A DNA stretch of 46,429 bases from Dyadobacter subterraneus (GTDB lineage Bacteria; Bacteroidota; Bacteroidia; Cytophagales; Spirosomataceae): the NCBI RefSeq assembly GCF_015221875.1, contig NZ_JACYGY010000003.1, positions 1 through 46,429 on the forward strand, read 5' to 3'. Position 1 is the stretch's first letter; each line of letters begins with the position of its first letter. Shown piece by piece: positions 16,917 to 26,385 of the stretch. The notes under the pieces are model-generated. The model was not told where the DNA came from and made no database searches. It was given only the letters and a program-made list of their open reading frames with translations. The position numbers and the translations under genes were made by a program.

Positions 16917-18656
16917 CTACTTCACCAGCGTCACAATTCCTCTGTAATCCACAAGCTCACCGCTTTTAAATTCCACCTTGATCTTATAAGGATAAACGCC
17001 GGGCTCCGTCGGTTGGCCTTTGTAGTTTCCGTCCCAGCCGTTTGAAGGCTCTGAGGCCGCAAAATTCTCTTTCATATATATTACCTCACCCCAGCGGTTG
17101 TAGATAACCATTTTTCTGACTCTACTCACGCAGCTATTCCCGTAGACAAAAAACACATCATTATCCCCATCATGATTTGGCGAAAAAGCGGTTGGCGGAT
17201 AAATTCCGCAGGGCCTTACCTCGACGGTCACTCTCCCATCCCGGCTGCAAATCTGGTTTACATCTGAAACTTTCAGTGTGTAAAGCGTGGTGGAAGCCGG
17301 CTTCGCCCAGGCGTCCGGACAGTTCGGACAAACAAGACTTGCAGGCGGCTGCCAGATGTAATTATAACTGCCAGCGGGATCCACTACTGCATGCAGCTGC
17401 ACGCTGTCTCCCTGGGTAATGTATAAATTCTGCATCGATGCAAGATTGAGCTGATCCACTTTCAGCTCAGTGGTGACCGTGCTGTCGCAGCCAAGTTTCG
17501 TGCTGAGCACATTGACATAAGTGCCAGCAGTCCTATAAAGTGTGTCGCCAACGGCTAGACTATCCCCTTCACAAATGGTAATGCTCTGACTGTATTTGGC
17601 GACCGGGTTCACGGTCAAAGAAAGATGAACGGTACTATCACATACGTTGCTTCGTGTTATATGCCTGATAAAATTTCCGCTCGTTTTGTAGGTGGTATCT
17701 CCTACCGCCACAGATTCCCCCTCACAGATTGTTTTGACAATCGTGGAATCACTCTGCTTGAATTCAATGGTATAATCCATTTGCAGCTCACAGGACTCAT
17801 CAAGGCTTCCCACCGGCACAAGCTTTACTGAATACTTATCACCCAGATTCGCCGTTACCTTGGTCTCTGACGTTGTAACTCCGTTGCTCCATGTGTATTT
17901 TCCAAAACCGTTTGGCGCGACTAGGGTCAGATAACCTTCTTCATCAGGACAGCTCGCTGCCTGTCTGACTTCCGACTTTGTGCACTGCGCATCAAAGTAG
18001 GCATAACCAAAATGTTTCTTTTTCGTGCAGCCGTGCGCTGTGACCTCCACGGTAATCGTTTCACCGATGTGATCTCTTAAATCCATCGCGCCTGTCGTCC
18101 AGTTGCGGTACTGGATATCACCCTGGGTTTTAAAACCATCTACCGTATTGTTCTCTTCAAGCTGAATATCATAATTGCTGCAGGAGATATCATTTCCGCT
18201 CGCATCATAGATCCGGATATTAAAGCCCGGCTTTTGGTAAGGCTGATGATCGTTGGTAGGATTCTCTAACAGAATGGCAAACTTGTATTGAAAAAGGGTA
18301 TTGTCAGGGCCGACTACAAAAGAAGTCTTCGCCCTGTCAAAGCGGCTTCCCATCAGCGTATTTCCGATCCGAAGTGAATAACTGCTTCCTGGCGCAACCA
18401 TCGGAATCGCCTCTGCTGTGATCTTGGGATCATTTCCGTCACTTGTTTTTGTAACCAAATGACCATTTGCGTATATACCAACAGTTTCATTGGTGTAAAC
18501 CACTGAGGTTCCTACGTTTTCCACAGTCCCGTTCGTTAAAATCCAGCCATTGGTGCTTCCTTCTTCAAAACCAATGTTGCCGCAGTCTACTTTCTGCCCG
18601 AAAACAGCAAAGGGCAAACAGAAAATAAGCTCTGTCAAAAATAGAATTTTTCCCAT
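16917..18656 (-). CDS. T9SS type B sorting-domain surface protein
   Basis: 579 aa. A signal peptide (about 1-20, LPFAVFG) is followed by a ~210-residue N-terminal domain (NIGFEEGSTNGWILTNGTVE). Two tandem ~50-residue repeats come next (TICEGESVAVGDTTYKTSG and TICEGDSLAVGDTLYRTAGT, each ending CDSTV...LxV), then a cysteine-containing Ig-like segment. The C-terminal gliding-motility/CHU_C domain reads YPPTAFSPNHDGDNDVF, VRKMVIYNRWGEVIY and GVYPYKIKVEF. This last domain is the Bacteroidota type B signal for secretion by the type IX system. It is probably a surface or secreted adhesin-like protein; no catalytic domain is seen. Confidence 0.9.
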   Translation of the reverse strand: MGKILFLTELIFCLPFAVFGQKVDCGNIGFEEGSTNGWILTNGTVENVGTSVVYTNETVGIYANGHLVTKTSDGNDPKITAEAIPMVAPGSSYSLRIGNTLMGSRFDRAKTSFVVGPDNTLFQYKFAILLENPTNDHQPYQKPGFNIRIYDASGNDISCSNYDIQLEENNTVDGFKTQGDIQYRNWTTGAMDLRDHIGETITVEVTAHGCTKKKHFGYAYFDAQCTKSEVRQAASCPDEEGYLTLVAPNGFGKYTWSNGVTTSETKVTANLGDKYSVKLVPVGSLDESCELQMDYTIEFKQSDSTIVKTICEGESVAVGDTTYKTSGNFIRHITRSNVCDSTVHLSLTVNPVAKYSQSITICEGDSLAVGDTLYRTAGTYVNVLSTKLGCDSTVTTELKVDQLNLASMQNLYITQGDSVQLHAVVDPAGSYNYIWQPPASLVCPNCPDAWAKPASTTLYTLKVSDVNQICSRDGRVTVEVRPCGIYPPTAFSPNHDGDNDVFFVYGNSCVSRVRKMVIYNRWGEVIYMKENFAASEPSNGWDGNYKGQPTEPGVYPYKIKVEFKSGELVDYRGIVTLVK

Positions 18657-19100
18657 AACAAGTTGAAAGGATCAAAAACCTGAAAAAGCGTTCAATCATC
18701 CTTACGTCAGATCACTTCAACCTGTTGCATAAGGCTTATCTTAACGGAGCGTTTTTCTAACTTTTCTACCGTATAACAATCATTTTTTAATTGCAGACTG
18801 AACATTTCGTAAAACTCAAGCCCAACGCTTATCAAATTTCAGCTACGAGCAAATAGAATTTATCGCCGGACCATTATAGAAAAAAATATAATCCATTTTA
18901 AAAATGGAATTTTGATAAACAAATCAAATAATTATGAATTTTGAATTAAAATTGAAATATTCCAAGCAATATTCTGTGAAGTGTCCCGTTTTTTACATTA
19001 AATTTGTCATACCCTTTAATAGACAATATTCCTGAAATAAGTAACAGCCCATCCCGCGCACATCCGGGTGAGGTCTTTTTTCAGGGCACAAAAAGAAAAT
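18657..19100. other. AT-rich divergent intergenic region before the polysaccharide cluster
   Basis: About 440 nt separate the leftward T9SS gene from the rightward cluster. It is very AT-rich around 18880-19020 and carries one good -7 box (18999-19006). No ORF or RNA gene is recognised, so it is probably the main promoter region of the exopolysaccharide cluster. Confidence 0.5.
18999..19006 (+). promoter_or_regulatory. Candidate -7 box for the cpsB-like gene
   Basis: TAAATTTG matches TAnnTTTG, 95 nt before the chosen ATG at 19101. No clear -33 TTG is seen upstream. Confidence 0.4.
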
Positions 19101-19835
19101 ATGCTCAACTGGTTATTCGATAAGAAGAAGAAAGAAGTAAACCTTGAAAGGATTGGAATGGACATCCATTCACATCTGATCCCAGGTATTGACGACGGCG
19201 TAGAAACCCTCGAAGAGTCCGTGGCAATGGTTCATAAAATGCAGGATCTTGGTTATTCCAAAATTTACACAACGCCACACGTGATGTGGGACTGCTACCG
19301 AAACACCCCCGAAATTATTTTATCAGGACTGAATGATGTCCGAAGCGCCTGTAAGACCGCCGGACTTACTGTTGAGATTAATGCGGCCGCCGAATATTTC
19401 ATTGACGAGCACTTTGTTGAGACGCTCAATACCGGGCATGGACTTTTAACTTTACCGGGAAACAGGCTTTTGGTGGAGCTTCCCTACTCCACCCCTTTAA
19501 TGAATACCTCCGAGACTCTTTTCAAAATCATCGAAAAAGGATTCCAACCGGTTTTGGCACATCCGGAGCGTTACACATACTTCTATTCTGATCCCTATGT
19601 TTTCAAAAAATTATCTGACCAGGGCTGCGAGTTGCAAGTCAACATTTTATCGCTTGGCGGTTACTATGGCGAGAATGTGCACAAAATGGCAGATTGGCTT
19701 CTGCGTCATAATCTGATTACCTTTTTGGGTACTGACGCGCACCGGATGCAGCATTTGGATCTAATAGCCAAAGGTGACAAAGCATCATGGTTGACCAAAT
19801 ACAAATTCCAAAACGAAAAACTTTTAAGTATCTAG
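19101..19835 (+). CDS. CpsB/YwqE-type PHP tyrosine-protein phosphatase
   Basis: 244 aa from the ATG at 19101; the frame opens at a GTG at 19068, but the ATG gives the natural start MLNWLFDKKKK. The PHP metal motifs are present: MDIHSHLIPGIDDG near the start, TTPH about 35 residues on, AHPERY, and GTDAH near the C-terminus. Proteins of this type (CpsB, YwqE) dephosphorylate the tyrosine-rich tail of bacterial tyrosine kinases that control polysaccharide export. It is the first gene of the cluster, and a Wzc with a tyrosine-rich tail follows two genes later, so that Wzc is the likely substrate. Confidence 0.92.
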   Translation: MLNWLFDKKKKEVNLERIGMDIHSHLIPGIDDGVETLEESVAMVHKMQDLGYSKIYTTPHVMWDCYRNTPEIILSGLNDVRSACKTAGLTVEINAAAEYFIDEHFVETLNTGHGLLTLPGNRLLVELPYSTPLMNTSETLFKIIEKGFQPVLAHPERYTYFYSDPYVFKKLSDQGCELQVNILSLGGYYGENVHKMADWLLRHNLITFLGTDAHRMQHLDLIAKGDKASWLTKYKFQNEKLLSI

Positions 19836-19913
19836 TTTGAAATGATAGAATTTATTCTACGTTTTCACGAGAGATTTTTTGTCACTTTTAGTAGTAATGA
19901 AAATAAGTTTATA

Positions 19914-19921
19914 TAACTTTG
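19914..19921 (+). promoter_or_regulatory. Candidate -7 box with long leader before wza
   Basis: TAACTTTG matches TAnnTTTG. It lies 143 nt upstream of the wza ATG, which implies a leader of about 135 nt. No typical -33 element is seen. The gap between cpsB and wza (228 nt) is long enough for independent transcription. Confidence 0.4.
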
Positions 19922-20063
19922 CTAAGATTTAAGCTAAATCACTTGGAGCAAAAATAAGCATTTTCCAAAATAGATTTCTCAGCGCTAATTTTCTTACAAA
20001 CTCGTTCAAGCTACTTACTATTAACAATTTAATTTTTACACTCGGACTTTTTCAAATCCACTT

Positions 20064-20891
20064 ATGAAGAATACTTTTTCTAAACTATCCGGTTACAGTA
20101 CTTTAATGGCTTTTGTCTTTTTGGGGATTTGGGGAGCGACCACCTCCTGTGTTTCGCCCAAGTCGATTATATATTTTCAAGGCGACAGTTCCAGGTTGCA
20201 TTCTCAACAAATTATACAAAATTACATTCCTAAGATTCAAAGTAATGACATATTGTCGATCGTAGTAGGGAGTTTAAATTCAGAAGCGAACGAGATGTTT
20301 AATACAGCTAACACAGCAATGACTGCAAGTGCAAACTACTCTGCTCAAAGTAGCGGTGCAAGACTTCAGCCATTAGGTTACCTGGTGAATGTGGATGGTT
20401 CAGTGGAAATGCCCATGATTGGAAAAATTAATATAAAGGGGCTAACAACATCAGAAGCTGCGGATACCATTCGGACAAAATTATTAGCCTATCTAAAAGA
20501 ACCGTCTGTTATGGTTAGAAACCTAAATTTTAAAGTTTCTGTGATGGGAGAGGTTAAATTCCCTGCGGTTTACGTCATACCAGATGAAAAAATTACTCTT
20601 CCTGAGGTGTTGAGTTTAGCTGGTGATCTGACAATTTATGGTAATAGAAGTAATGTTATGATTATTCGCGAGGAAAACGGTAAAAGGGAATATGCCCGCA
20701 TGGATCTTACATCCACCAACGTATTTAACTCTCCGTATTATTATATTCACAAAAATGATATAATTTATATAGAACCCGTAAAGTCCAAAATGCTTGATAC
20801 TGACAGTCGAATAAGAACAGTTCCATTAATTGTTTCTATAGTAGGTGGTATTAGCACACTTGGAATCCTTATACTTAATCTTACAAATTAG
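20064..20891 (+). CDS. wza: Polysaccharide export outer-membrane lipoprotein (Wza family)
   Basis: 275 aa. The signal peptide ends with lipobox TTSC (Cys29). A polysaccharide export (Poly_export) domain follows, about 60-150 (PKIQSNDILSIVVG, LGYLVNVDGSVEMPMIGKIN), then a SLBB domain, about 155-240 (VSVMGEVKFPAVYVIPDEKI, LAGDLTIYGNRSNVMIIREE). A hydrophobic C-terminal helix (about 252-272) may span the outer membrane as in Wza. It would form the outer-membrane channel for the polymer together with Wzc. It starts 228 nt after cpsB and is followed by wzc after 31 nt. Confidence 0.93.
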   Translation: MKNTFSKLSGYSTLMAFVFLGIWGATTSCVSPKSIIYFQGDSSRLHSQQIIQNYIPKIQSNDILSIVVGSLNSEANEMFNTANTAMTASANYSAQSSGARLQPLGYLVNVDGSVEMPMIGKINIKGLTTSEAADTIRTKLLAYLKEPSVMVRNLNFKVSVMGEVKFPAVYVIPDEKITLPEVLSLAGDLTIYGNRSNVMIIREENGKREYARMDLTSTNVFNSPYYYIHKNDIIYIEPVKSKMLDTDSRIRTVPLIVSIVGGISTLGILILNLTN

Positions 20892-20922
20892 AAATAAGCA
20901 ATACACGCAACATCTTTAAGTT

Positions 20923-23298
20923 ATGAATAATAATTACAATAATCAAGCACAGGAAAGCTTTGAAGACAGCGAAGAGTTTGACCTGAATAGTTACATACGT
21001 AGATATTTCCGCTATTGGTACCTATTTCCATTATTTCTTACATTATCACTAATTACGGGGTTTTTGTACTTACAAATTACCCGCCCAGTCTATAGTACAA
21101 GATCTAGTATACTTATCAAAGAGGAAAAGAGTATAGGTGGAGCTCAGGGTGACATTCTTACAGAAATGAGCACCCAATTCGGTGGGAACAAACTTGTTGA
21201 AAACGAGCTAGAAATCATCAAATCGCAAAATTTGATGGAGCAAGTAATTAAAGATCTTAGCCTCGAGGTTTCCTACACTGCAAAAGACGGTTTGCGTACC
21301 GTCGATCTTTATAAAAAGAGCCCTGTTATAATTAAGGCTGAAGTAGTTACTCCATTTGGCTACCTCAATCCCTTAGTCGTACATATGGTCGATAGTTCCC
21401 ATTTTAAATTTAATGATGAAGAAACAATTTATAAAACCGGACTGCGATTTAATAATGCCTGGGGCGCCTTTGTTGTACTACCAGGCAAAAAAACACAGTA
21501 CTCGGACATGACGGTTCGGTTTACCGACGTTGACGAATTAGCCGAGAACATGCTTAATCGCCTTTCGATTCAACAGCCTAACATTAAAAGTACTGTTCTG
21601 GAATTGGTTTACGAAGATACTGATATACAGCGCTCTAAGGACGTTTTAAATCAACTTCTTGATGTGTATGTACTCGCTTCACTATCCGATAAAAATACAG
21701 AGGCAAGTAACACTTTGAAGTTTATCGAAAACCGTCTTGGATTGATCACGGGGGAACTGGGCGATGTTGAAAAGGATGTAGAATCTTATAAAACCAGCAA
21801 AGGAATAACTGATATTAGTGCAGAATCACAACTTTTTTTGGAGAACATCAAGGAAAACGATTCGAAGCTTAATGAGGTAAACACTAAAATTAGTATCCTG
21901 GAAAGTGTCGATAACTTTATCCAAAACGCTAACTCTGGTGCAGCAGCGCCTGCAACCTATATGATTGATGATCCTGTTTTGGTTTCCCTGCTGACAAAGT
22001 ACACTGAATTAGATCTTCAGCGTGAGCGGTATGCAAGAACAACCACATCTAAAAACCCCTTACTGGAAACAATTAATACGCAATTGGAAGGTACACGGCA
22101 GGCAATACGTGAAAACGTACAAAATTTAAAAAGAGGAATGGCAGTCACCAAACGTAATCTGGAGGGCATCAACACGCGATTCTCAGCAGGTCTAAGAAGC
22201 ATTCCGAAAAAAGAAAGAGAGTTTGTTGGTATCAAACGTCAGCAATCTATCAAGGAAGAACTCTATCTTTATTTACTTCAGAAACGAGAAGAGACCGCTC
22301 TCGGATATGCATCAACAGTTACAGATAGTCGTTTGATTGATGCACCTATAGCCACTGTCAATCCTGTTAAACCAAGAAAATTATTTATATGGCTTGGATC
22401 GATTGCCGCTGGTGTATTAATTCCCCTACTTTTGATCAACCTCATTTTCCTTCTTAATAATACCGTTCAGAACAAGGATGAAATAGAACAACGAACCGGC
22501 GCAACGGTGATGGGAGAACTTGGGTTAATGAAAGCAGTTAAAGGCGCAAGCGCATCAGACGCGATTATTAAGATGACTAGCCGCAGTGCTGTTGCTGAGC
22601 AGTTTAGAGCACTTAGGACTAATCTGCAATATCTGGGCGACGGAACATGCCGGACACTGATGCTCACATCATCCATTGGGGGCGAAGGCAAAAGTTTTAT
22701 TAGTATCAACCTGGCAGCCAGTTTGGCGTATTCCGACAAAAGAGTAATTTTGCTAGGTATGGATTTAAGAAAGCCTACCCTTCATGACAGACTTCTGGTT
22801 GATAACAGAAAAGGGGTTTCAAACTACATGGTAGGACAAACCAATCTGGAGGATTTGATACAATCCACCAGCGTGCACCCAAAATTTGATGTGATGACAA
22901 GTGGCCCGCTGCCACCGAACCCCTCAGAACTGTTAGGGAACGGGCGTTTGAAGACACTGATTACTGAACTCAAAGAAAGATATGATTACATTCTAATTGA
23001 CTCTCCTCCATATGGATTGGTCACAGATTCTGCCCTGATCGCTGAATACGTGGATGCAACGTTGTACGTTGTCCGTTTCAATTATACGCTCCTTGGCCAT
23101 CTAAACCGTATTGGTGAGCTGCGGAATAGTAAAAGATTTGCCAATCTTACCGTTATATACAATGGAGTTAATTACGGTGCTGGCTACGGTTACGGATATG
23201 GGTATGGAGGATACGGTTATGGATACTACACTGACGACAAAAAGCAAAAGAACTCCAATTTAGGCGATAAGCTTAAAAAGCTGGTTGGTATTGGGTAA
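20923..23298 (+). CDS. wzc: Wzc-type polysaccharide co-polymerase / tyrosine autokinase
   Basis: 791 aa. A Wzz-type N-terminal domain includes helix 1 at about 33-53 (WYLFPLFLTLSLITGFLYLQ), a long periplasmic coiled-coil/GNVR region to about 480, and helix 2 (LFIWLGSIAAGVLIPLLLIN). The C-terminal BY-kinase has Walker A SSIGGEGKS with Lys590, Walker A' LLGMDLRKP with Asp614, and Walker B YILIDSPP with Asp693. The tail from 750 to 769 holds nine tyrosines alternating with glycines, the expected autophosphorylation cluster. It would control chain length and export with Wza and be reset by the CpsB-type phosphatase. Confidence 0.95.
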   Translation: MNNNYNNQAQESFEDSEEFDLNSYIRRYFRYWYLFPLFLTLSLITGFLYLQITRPVYSTRSSILIKEEKSIGGAQGDILTEMSTQFGGNKLVENELEIIKSQNLMEQVIKDLSLEVSYTAKDGLRTVDLYKKSPVIIKAEVVTPFGYLNPLVVHMVDSSHFKFNDEETIYKTGLRFNNAWGAFVVLPGKKTQYSDMTVRFTDVDELAENMLNRLSIQQPNIKSTVLELVYEDTDIQRSKDVLNQLLDVYVLASLSDKNTEASNTLKFIENRLGLITGELGDVEKDVESYKTSKGITDISAESQLFLENIKENDSKLNEVNTKISILESVDNFIQNANSGAAAPATYMIDDPVLVSLLTKYTELDLQRERYARTTTSKNPLLETINTQLEGTRQAIRENVQNLKRGMAVTKRNLEGINTRFSAGLRSIPKKEREFVGIKRQQSIKEELYLYLLQKREETALGYASTVTDSRLIDAPIATVNPVKPRKLFIWLGSIAAGVLIPLLLINLIFLLNNTVQNKDEIEQRTGATVMGELGLMKAVKGASASDAIIKMTSRSAVAEQFRALRTNLQYLGDGTCRTLMLTSSIGGEGKSFISINLAASLAYSDKRVILLGMDLRKPTLHDRLLVDNRKGVSNYMVGQTNLEDLIQSTSVHPKFDVMTSGPLPPNPSELLGNGRLKTLITELKERYDYILIDSPPYGLVTDSALIAEYVDATLYVVRFNYTLLGHLNRIGELRNSKRFANLTVIYNGVNYGAGYGYGYGYGGYGYGYYTDDKKQKNSNLGDKLKKLVGIG

Positions 23299-23825
23299 AG
23301 CCTTATTAAAATTGGGATATTTGATTTTTCGGCGATTTATGCTGCAATCAATATCCCATTGGGCTCAAAGTTCGTGTACATTAAGGGCTTTGAATGGTCA
23401 GCTACCCAATTCTATCATGCAAATTTTTTTGTTATAAACTTAAAAAAGCTTTTATTGGATATTTCATATTTTCAGAAGAAAATGTTGATTCAATCTTAAA
23501 AAAGTTTTATTTTCGATCTGGTTAAATATCGTTAATACACATTTTTAACCATAAAAACATTCTATACTTAACGTTATTACCTATGAACTTAAATCACTAC
23601 AATCCCATGTCGATTCTTGACGGACTGGATACCAAAACTTACCACTGGGGTAGTTTGATCAGCGGGCCTGCAGATTGTTGAAACAGGCTGTTGATTATGC
23701 AGCTTGAATGAATGGTGTCATCTGCCTTCACAAACAATAATCATAAGAAATACCGGTACTTCTTACAATCAAACAATTTAGGGTTGTGAAAAATATTTTG
23801 TCCTGATTCTTAAAAAATTTTTAAT
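23299..23825. other. 527-nt intergenic gap between wzc and ugd
   Basis: AT-rich, without a recognised gene except a possible 32-codon ORF at 23583-23681. The 3' part (23760-23825) is rich in A and T runs and may hold the ugd promoter. In many related clusters the initiating sugar-phosphate transferase lies near here, but no trace of one was recognised. Confidence 0.45.
23583..23681 (+). CDS. Possible 32-aa peptide of unknown function
   Basis: An ATG opens a short frame: MNLNHYNPMSILDGLDTKTY then HWGSLISGPADC and TGA. The composition is protein-like and the upstream sequence (TTAACGTTATTACCT) has no clear ribosome site. It could be a real small protein, a leader peptide before ugd, or the remnant of a lost gene. 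I do not recognise it. Confidence 0.25.
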   Translation: MNLNHYNPMSILDGLDTKTYHWGSLISGPADC

Positions 23826-25151
23826 ATGAAAATTGCAGTTATTGGCACAGGTTACGTTGGACTAGTAACAGGAACATGTTTTGCTGAAACAGGAAACCAG
23901 GTAACATGTGTAGATATTGATAGAGAAAAAGTAGCACGTCTTCAAAAAGGAGAAATTCCAATTTATGAGCCTGGCCTAGATGTGCTTTTTGACCGTAATA
24001 TTGCTGAAGGGCGCCTTAAATTCACTACTGACTTGTTGGAAGGGATACAAGATGTGGAGGTAATTTTTCTTGCACTGCCTACTCCTCCCGGTGAGGACGG
24101 ATCAGCTGATTTGAAATATATCCTAGGTGTCGCAAATGACCTGGGACCTATACTGGGCCATTACGTGGTAATAATCGATAAAAGCACTGTTCCTGTAGGA
24201 ACTGCCGAGAAGGTACATGCAGCTATCGTCGCTAAAGCAACCGTTGATTTTGACGTGGTATCCAATCCAGAGTTTCTTCGTGAAGGTGTGGCCGTGGAAG
24301 ACTTTATGAAGCCGGACCGTGTCGTAGTCGGTACGACCTCGGATAGGGCGAAAAAGGTTATGGAGAAACTTTATGCCCCGCTAGTTCGCCAGGGAAACCC
24401 GGTGATATTTATGGACGAACGTTCAGCCGAAATGACCAAATACGCAGCCAATTCATTCCTAGCTTTGAAAATTACCTTCATGAACGAAATCGCCAACCTT
24501 TGCGAAAAGGTTGGTGCGAATGTAGACGATATTCGCCGTGGTATAGGTACAGACAGCCGAATCGGAAAGCGTTTTCTTTTTGCAGGTATAGGATATGGCG
24601 GAAGCTGTTTTCCCAAGGATGTGCAAGCCCTGGCTAAAACCTCTTTGGATTACGGCTACGACTTTCGAACTCTGCGTTCAGTCATGTCAGTAAACAACGA
24701 TCAGAAGAAAAAGCTGCTTCCGGTTGTAAGTGAGTATTTCGAAGGAAATCTCAAAGGTAAAACCATTGCTGTATGGGGACTTGCTTTTAAACCTTATACA
24801 GATGATATACGTGAAGCTCCGGCTTTGGAAAACATTAAAGCACTGATAGATGCAGGGGCAAACATTACCGTGTATGATCCTGAAGCAATGGATAATGTCA
24901 AAAAACTAATCCCCAATATAACATATTGCCATACTGCTTATGCTGCGTTGGACGATGCGGATGCCCTAATGATATTTACCGAATGGCCACAGTTCCGCAC
25001 ACCGGATTTTGAAAAAATGAGTAAACTTCTAAAAGAAAAAGTAATTTTCGATGGAAGGAATCTATATGAACTCGAAACAATGCGCGAGAACGGATTTATC
25101 TATTATAGCATAGGAAGAGAATTGGTGAAACCAGTTGCTTTGTCGGTGTAG
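23826..25151 (+). CDS. ugd: UDP-glucose 6-dehydrogenase
   Basis: 441 aa. It oxidises UDP-glucose to UDP-glucuronate with two NAD+. The N-terminal Rossmann motif MKIAVIGTGYVGLVTGTCFA is perfect. The catalytic cysteine is Cys261 in GYGGSCFPKD, and the central dimer helix has NSFLALKITFMNEIANLCE. The C-terminal NAD domain has GKTIAVWGLAFKPYTDDIRE. The length is normal for the family. It begins the nucleotide-sugar block, and its product feeds the epimerase encoded at 28575 and probably the polymer directly. Confidence 0.96.
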   Translation: MKIAVIGTGYVGLVTGTCFAETGNQVTCVDIDREKVARLQKGEIPIYEPGLDVLFDRNIAEGRLKFTTDLLEGIQDVEVIFLALPTPPGEDGSADLKYILGVANDLGPILGHYVVIIDKSTVPVGTAEKVHAAIVAKATVDFDVVSNPEFLREGVAVEDFMKPDRVVVGTTSDRAKKVMEKLYAPLVRQGNPVIFMDERSAEMTKYAANSFLALKITFMNEIANLCEKVGANVDDIRRGIGTDSRIGKRFLFAGIGYGGSCFPKDVQALAKTSLDYGYDFRTLRSVMSVNNDQKKKLLPVVSEYFEGNLKGKTIAVWGLAFKPYTDDIREAPALENIKALIDAGANITVYDPEAMDNVKKLIPNITYCHTAYAALDDADALMIFTEWPQFRTPDFEKMSKLLKEKVIFDGRNLYELETMRENGFIYYSIGRELVKPVALSV

Positions 25152-25310
25152 TTGAATGTCAGTCTGAGCGATGTCAAAGACGGTCAAAAAAGAATTTTTA
25201 GGAGTAGAAATCCGCACGTTTAGGGAAAACACTACATTTCGCGGAAGGAACATTGCTCTTACATTAATCAATACTCAACGTTATCTAACTTAAAAAATAG
25301 CCAAAGGCCT

Positions 25311-25329
25311 ACTGCCGAAAGCTGATAGC
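25311..25329 (+). repeat. Intergenic repeat before manC, copy 1
   Basis: ACTGCCGAAAGCTGATAGC lies immediately before the manC start. It matches 27337-27355 at 18 of 19 positions; that copy lies just before gmd. The two copies have the same orientation and the same relation to a start codon. Confidence 0.6.
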
Positions 25330-25333
25330 AAAA

Positions 25334-26338
25334 ATGTCAAAAGTTATCCACGTCATACTATCCGGAGGAGTTGGTAGCCGCTTATGGCCAGTCTCACGGA
25401 AATCAATGCCCAAGCAATACATTCCGATGTTTGGAGAAAAATCACTCTTTCAGCTTACAGTCGAAAGAAGCAAATCGCTTGTTAATAGCACTCTGGTAGT
25501 AGGCAACAAAGATAACTACCTCCTCTCCCAGGCGGACATGATGCGTGCCGGGGTCAATGAGTTTACAGAAATTATAGAATCTGCTCCACGTAATACAGCA
25601 GCAGCTATTGCTTTTGCGGCATTTGCATCTCAGCCTGATGATATTCTCTTGGTAACCCCATCCGACCACATCATCACTAATGAAGCTGCTTATGCCGACG
25701 CAATATCGAAAGCGGTTGCTATGGCAGAACAAGGGAACTTGGTGACTTTTGGAATAACCCCAACCAAACCTGAAACCGGGTACGGCTATATCGAATACTC
25801 CGGTAACGAAGTGGTATCCTTCAGAGAAAAGCCTAACGAAAATACAGCTAAGGAATTTATAAATTCAGGCAGTTTTTTGTGGAACAGTGGTATGTTTTGC
25901 TTTAAAGCCGGTATTTATCTTGATGAACTAAGCAAATTTGAACCAGCCATCCTGGAAAAATCCCTTCGCTGCTTCGAAGGTGGTGTAGGTGGTTTGCTCC
26001 CAGAAACCCAAACGATGTTAATTCCATCAAAAAGCATCGACTACGCCGTTATGGAGCGCTCAGAAAAAATCAAAGTCATTCAATCCAGTTTTGGATGGTC
26101 GGATTTGGGATCTTTTGAGTCCATCTGGGAACACTGGGAAAGTCAGGGAGAAATACACCGTTTTAAAGACAACAACTGTGTGGTAGGATCCGAAAAACAT
26201 GTTGAGTTTTTAGGTGTGACCAACATCGTTTTAGTTGAAACCAGTGACGCTATACTTGTACTTGCCAAAACAAGTTCACAGGATGTGAAGAAGATATACG
26301 AAAGACTAGAACTAGAAAAGCCTGAACTGGTGAATTAA
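25334..26338 (+). CDS. manC: Mannose-1-phosphate guanylyltransferase
   Basis: 334 aa, making GDP-mannose from mannose-1-phosphate and GTP. The nucleotidyltransferase signature ILSGGVGSRLWPVSRKSMPK followed by QYIPMFG is at the N-terminus. Further motifs are APRNTAAAIAFAA, VTPSDHII, TKPETGYGYIEY, FREKP and SGMFCFKAGIYL. It has only the transferase domain, without the C-terminal isomerase cupin of two-domain ManC proteins, so mannose-6-phosphate isomerase and phosphomannomutase must be encoded elsewhere. The product would be used by Gmd and Fcl just downstream. Confidence 0.94.
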   Translation: MSKVIHVILSGGVGSRLWPVSRKSMPKQYIPMFGEKSLFQLTVERSKSLVNSTLVVGNKDNYLLSQADMMRAGVNEFTEIIESAPRNTAAAIAFAAFASQPDDILLVTPSDHIITNEAAYADAISKAVAMAEQGNLVTFGITPTKPETGYGYIEYSGNEVVSFREKPNENTAKEFINSGSFLWNSGMFCFKAGIYLDELSKFEPAILEKSLRCFEGGVGGLLPETQTMLIPSKSIDYAVMERSEKIKVIQSSFGWSDLGSFESIWEHWESQGEIHRFKDNNCVVGSEKHVEFLGVTNIVLVETSDAILVLAKTSSQDVKKIYERLELEKPELVN

Positions 26339-26385
26339 ACGCAGCGGAACCAGAGGTTAAATAATTGATAAAATAAGATAAGACT

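Noticed and set aside
23179..23232. Tandem-looking DNA repeat (GGTTAYGGATAYGGG-like), possibly a satellite or CRISPR-like array
   Set aside because: It is the coding sequence of the Tyr-Gly tail of Wzc, in frame and with no spacers.
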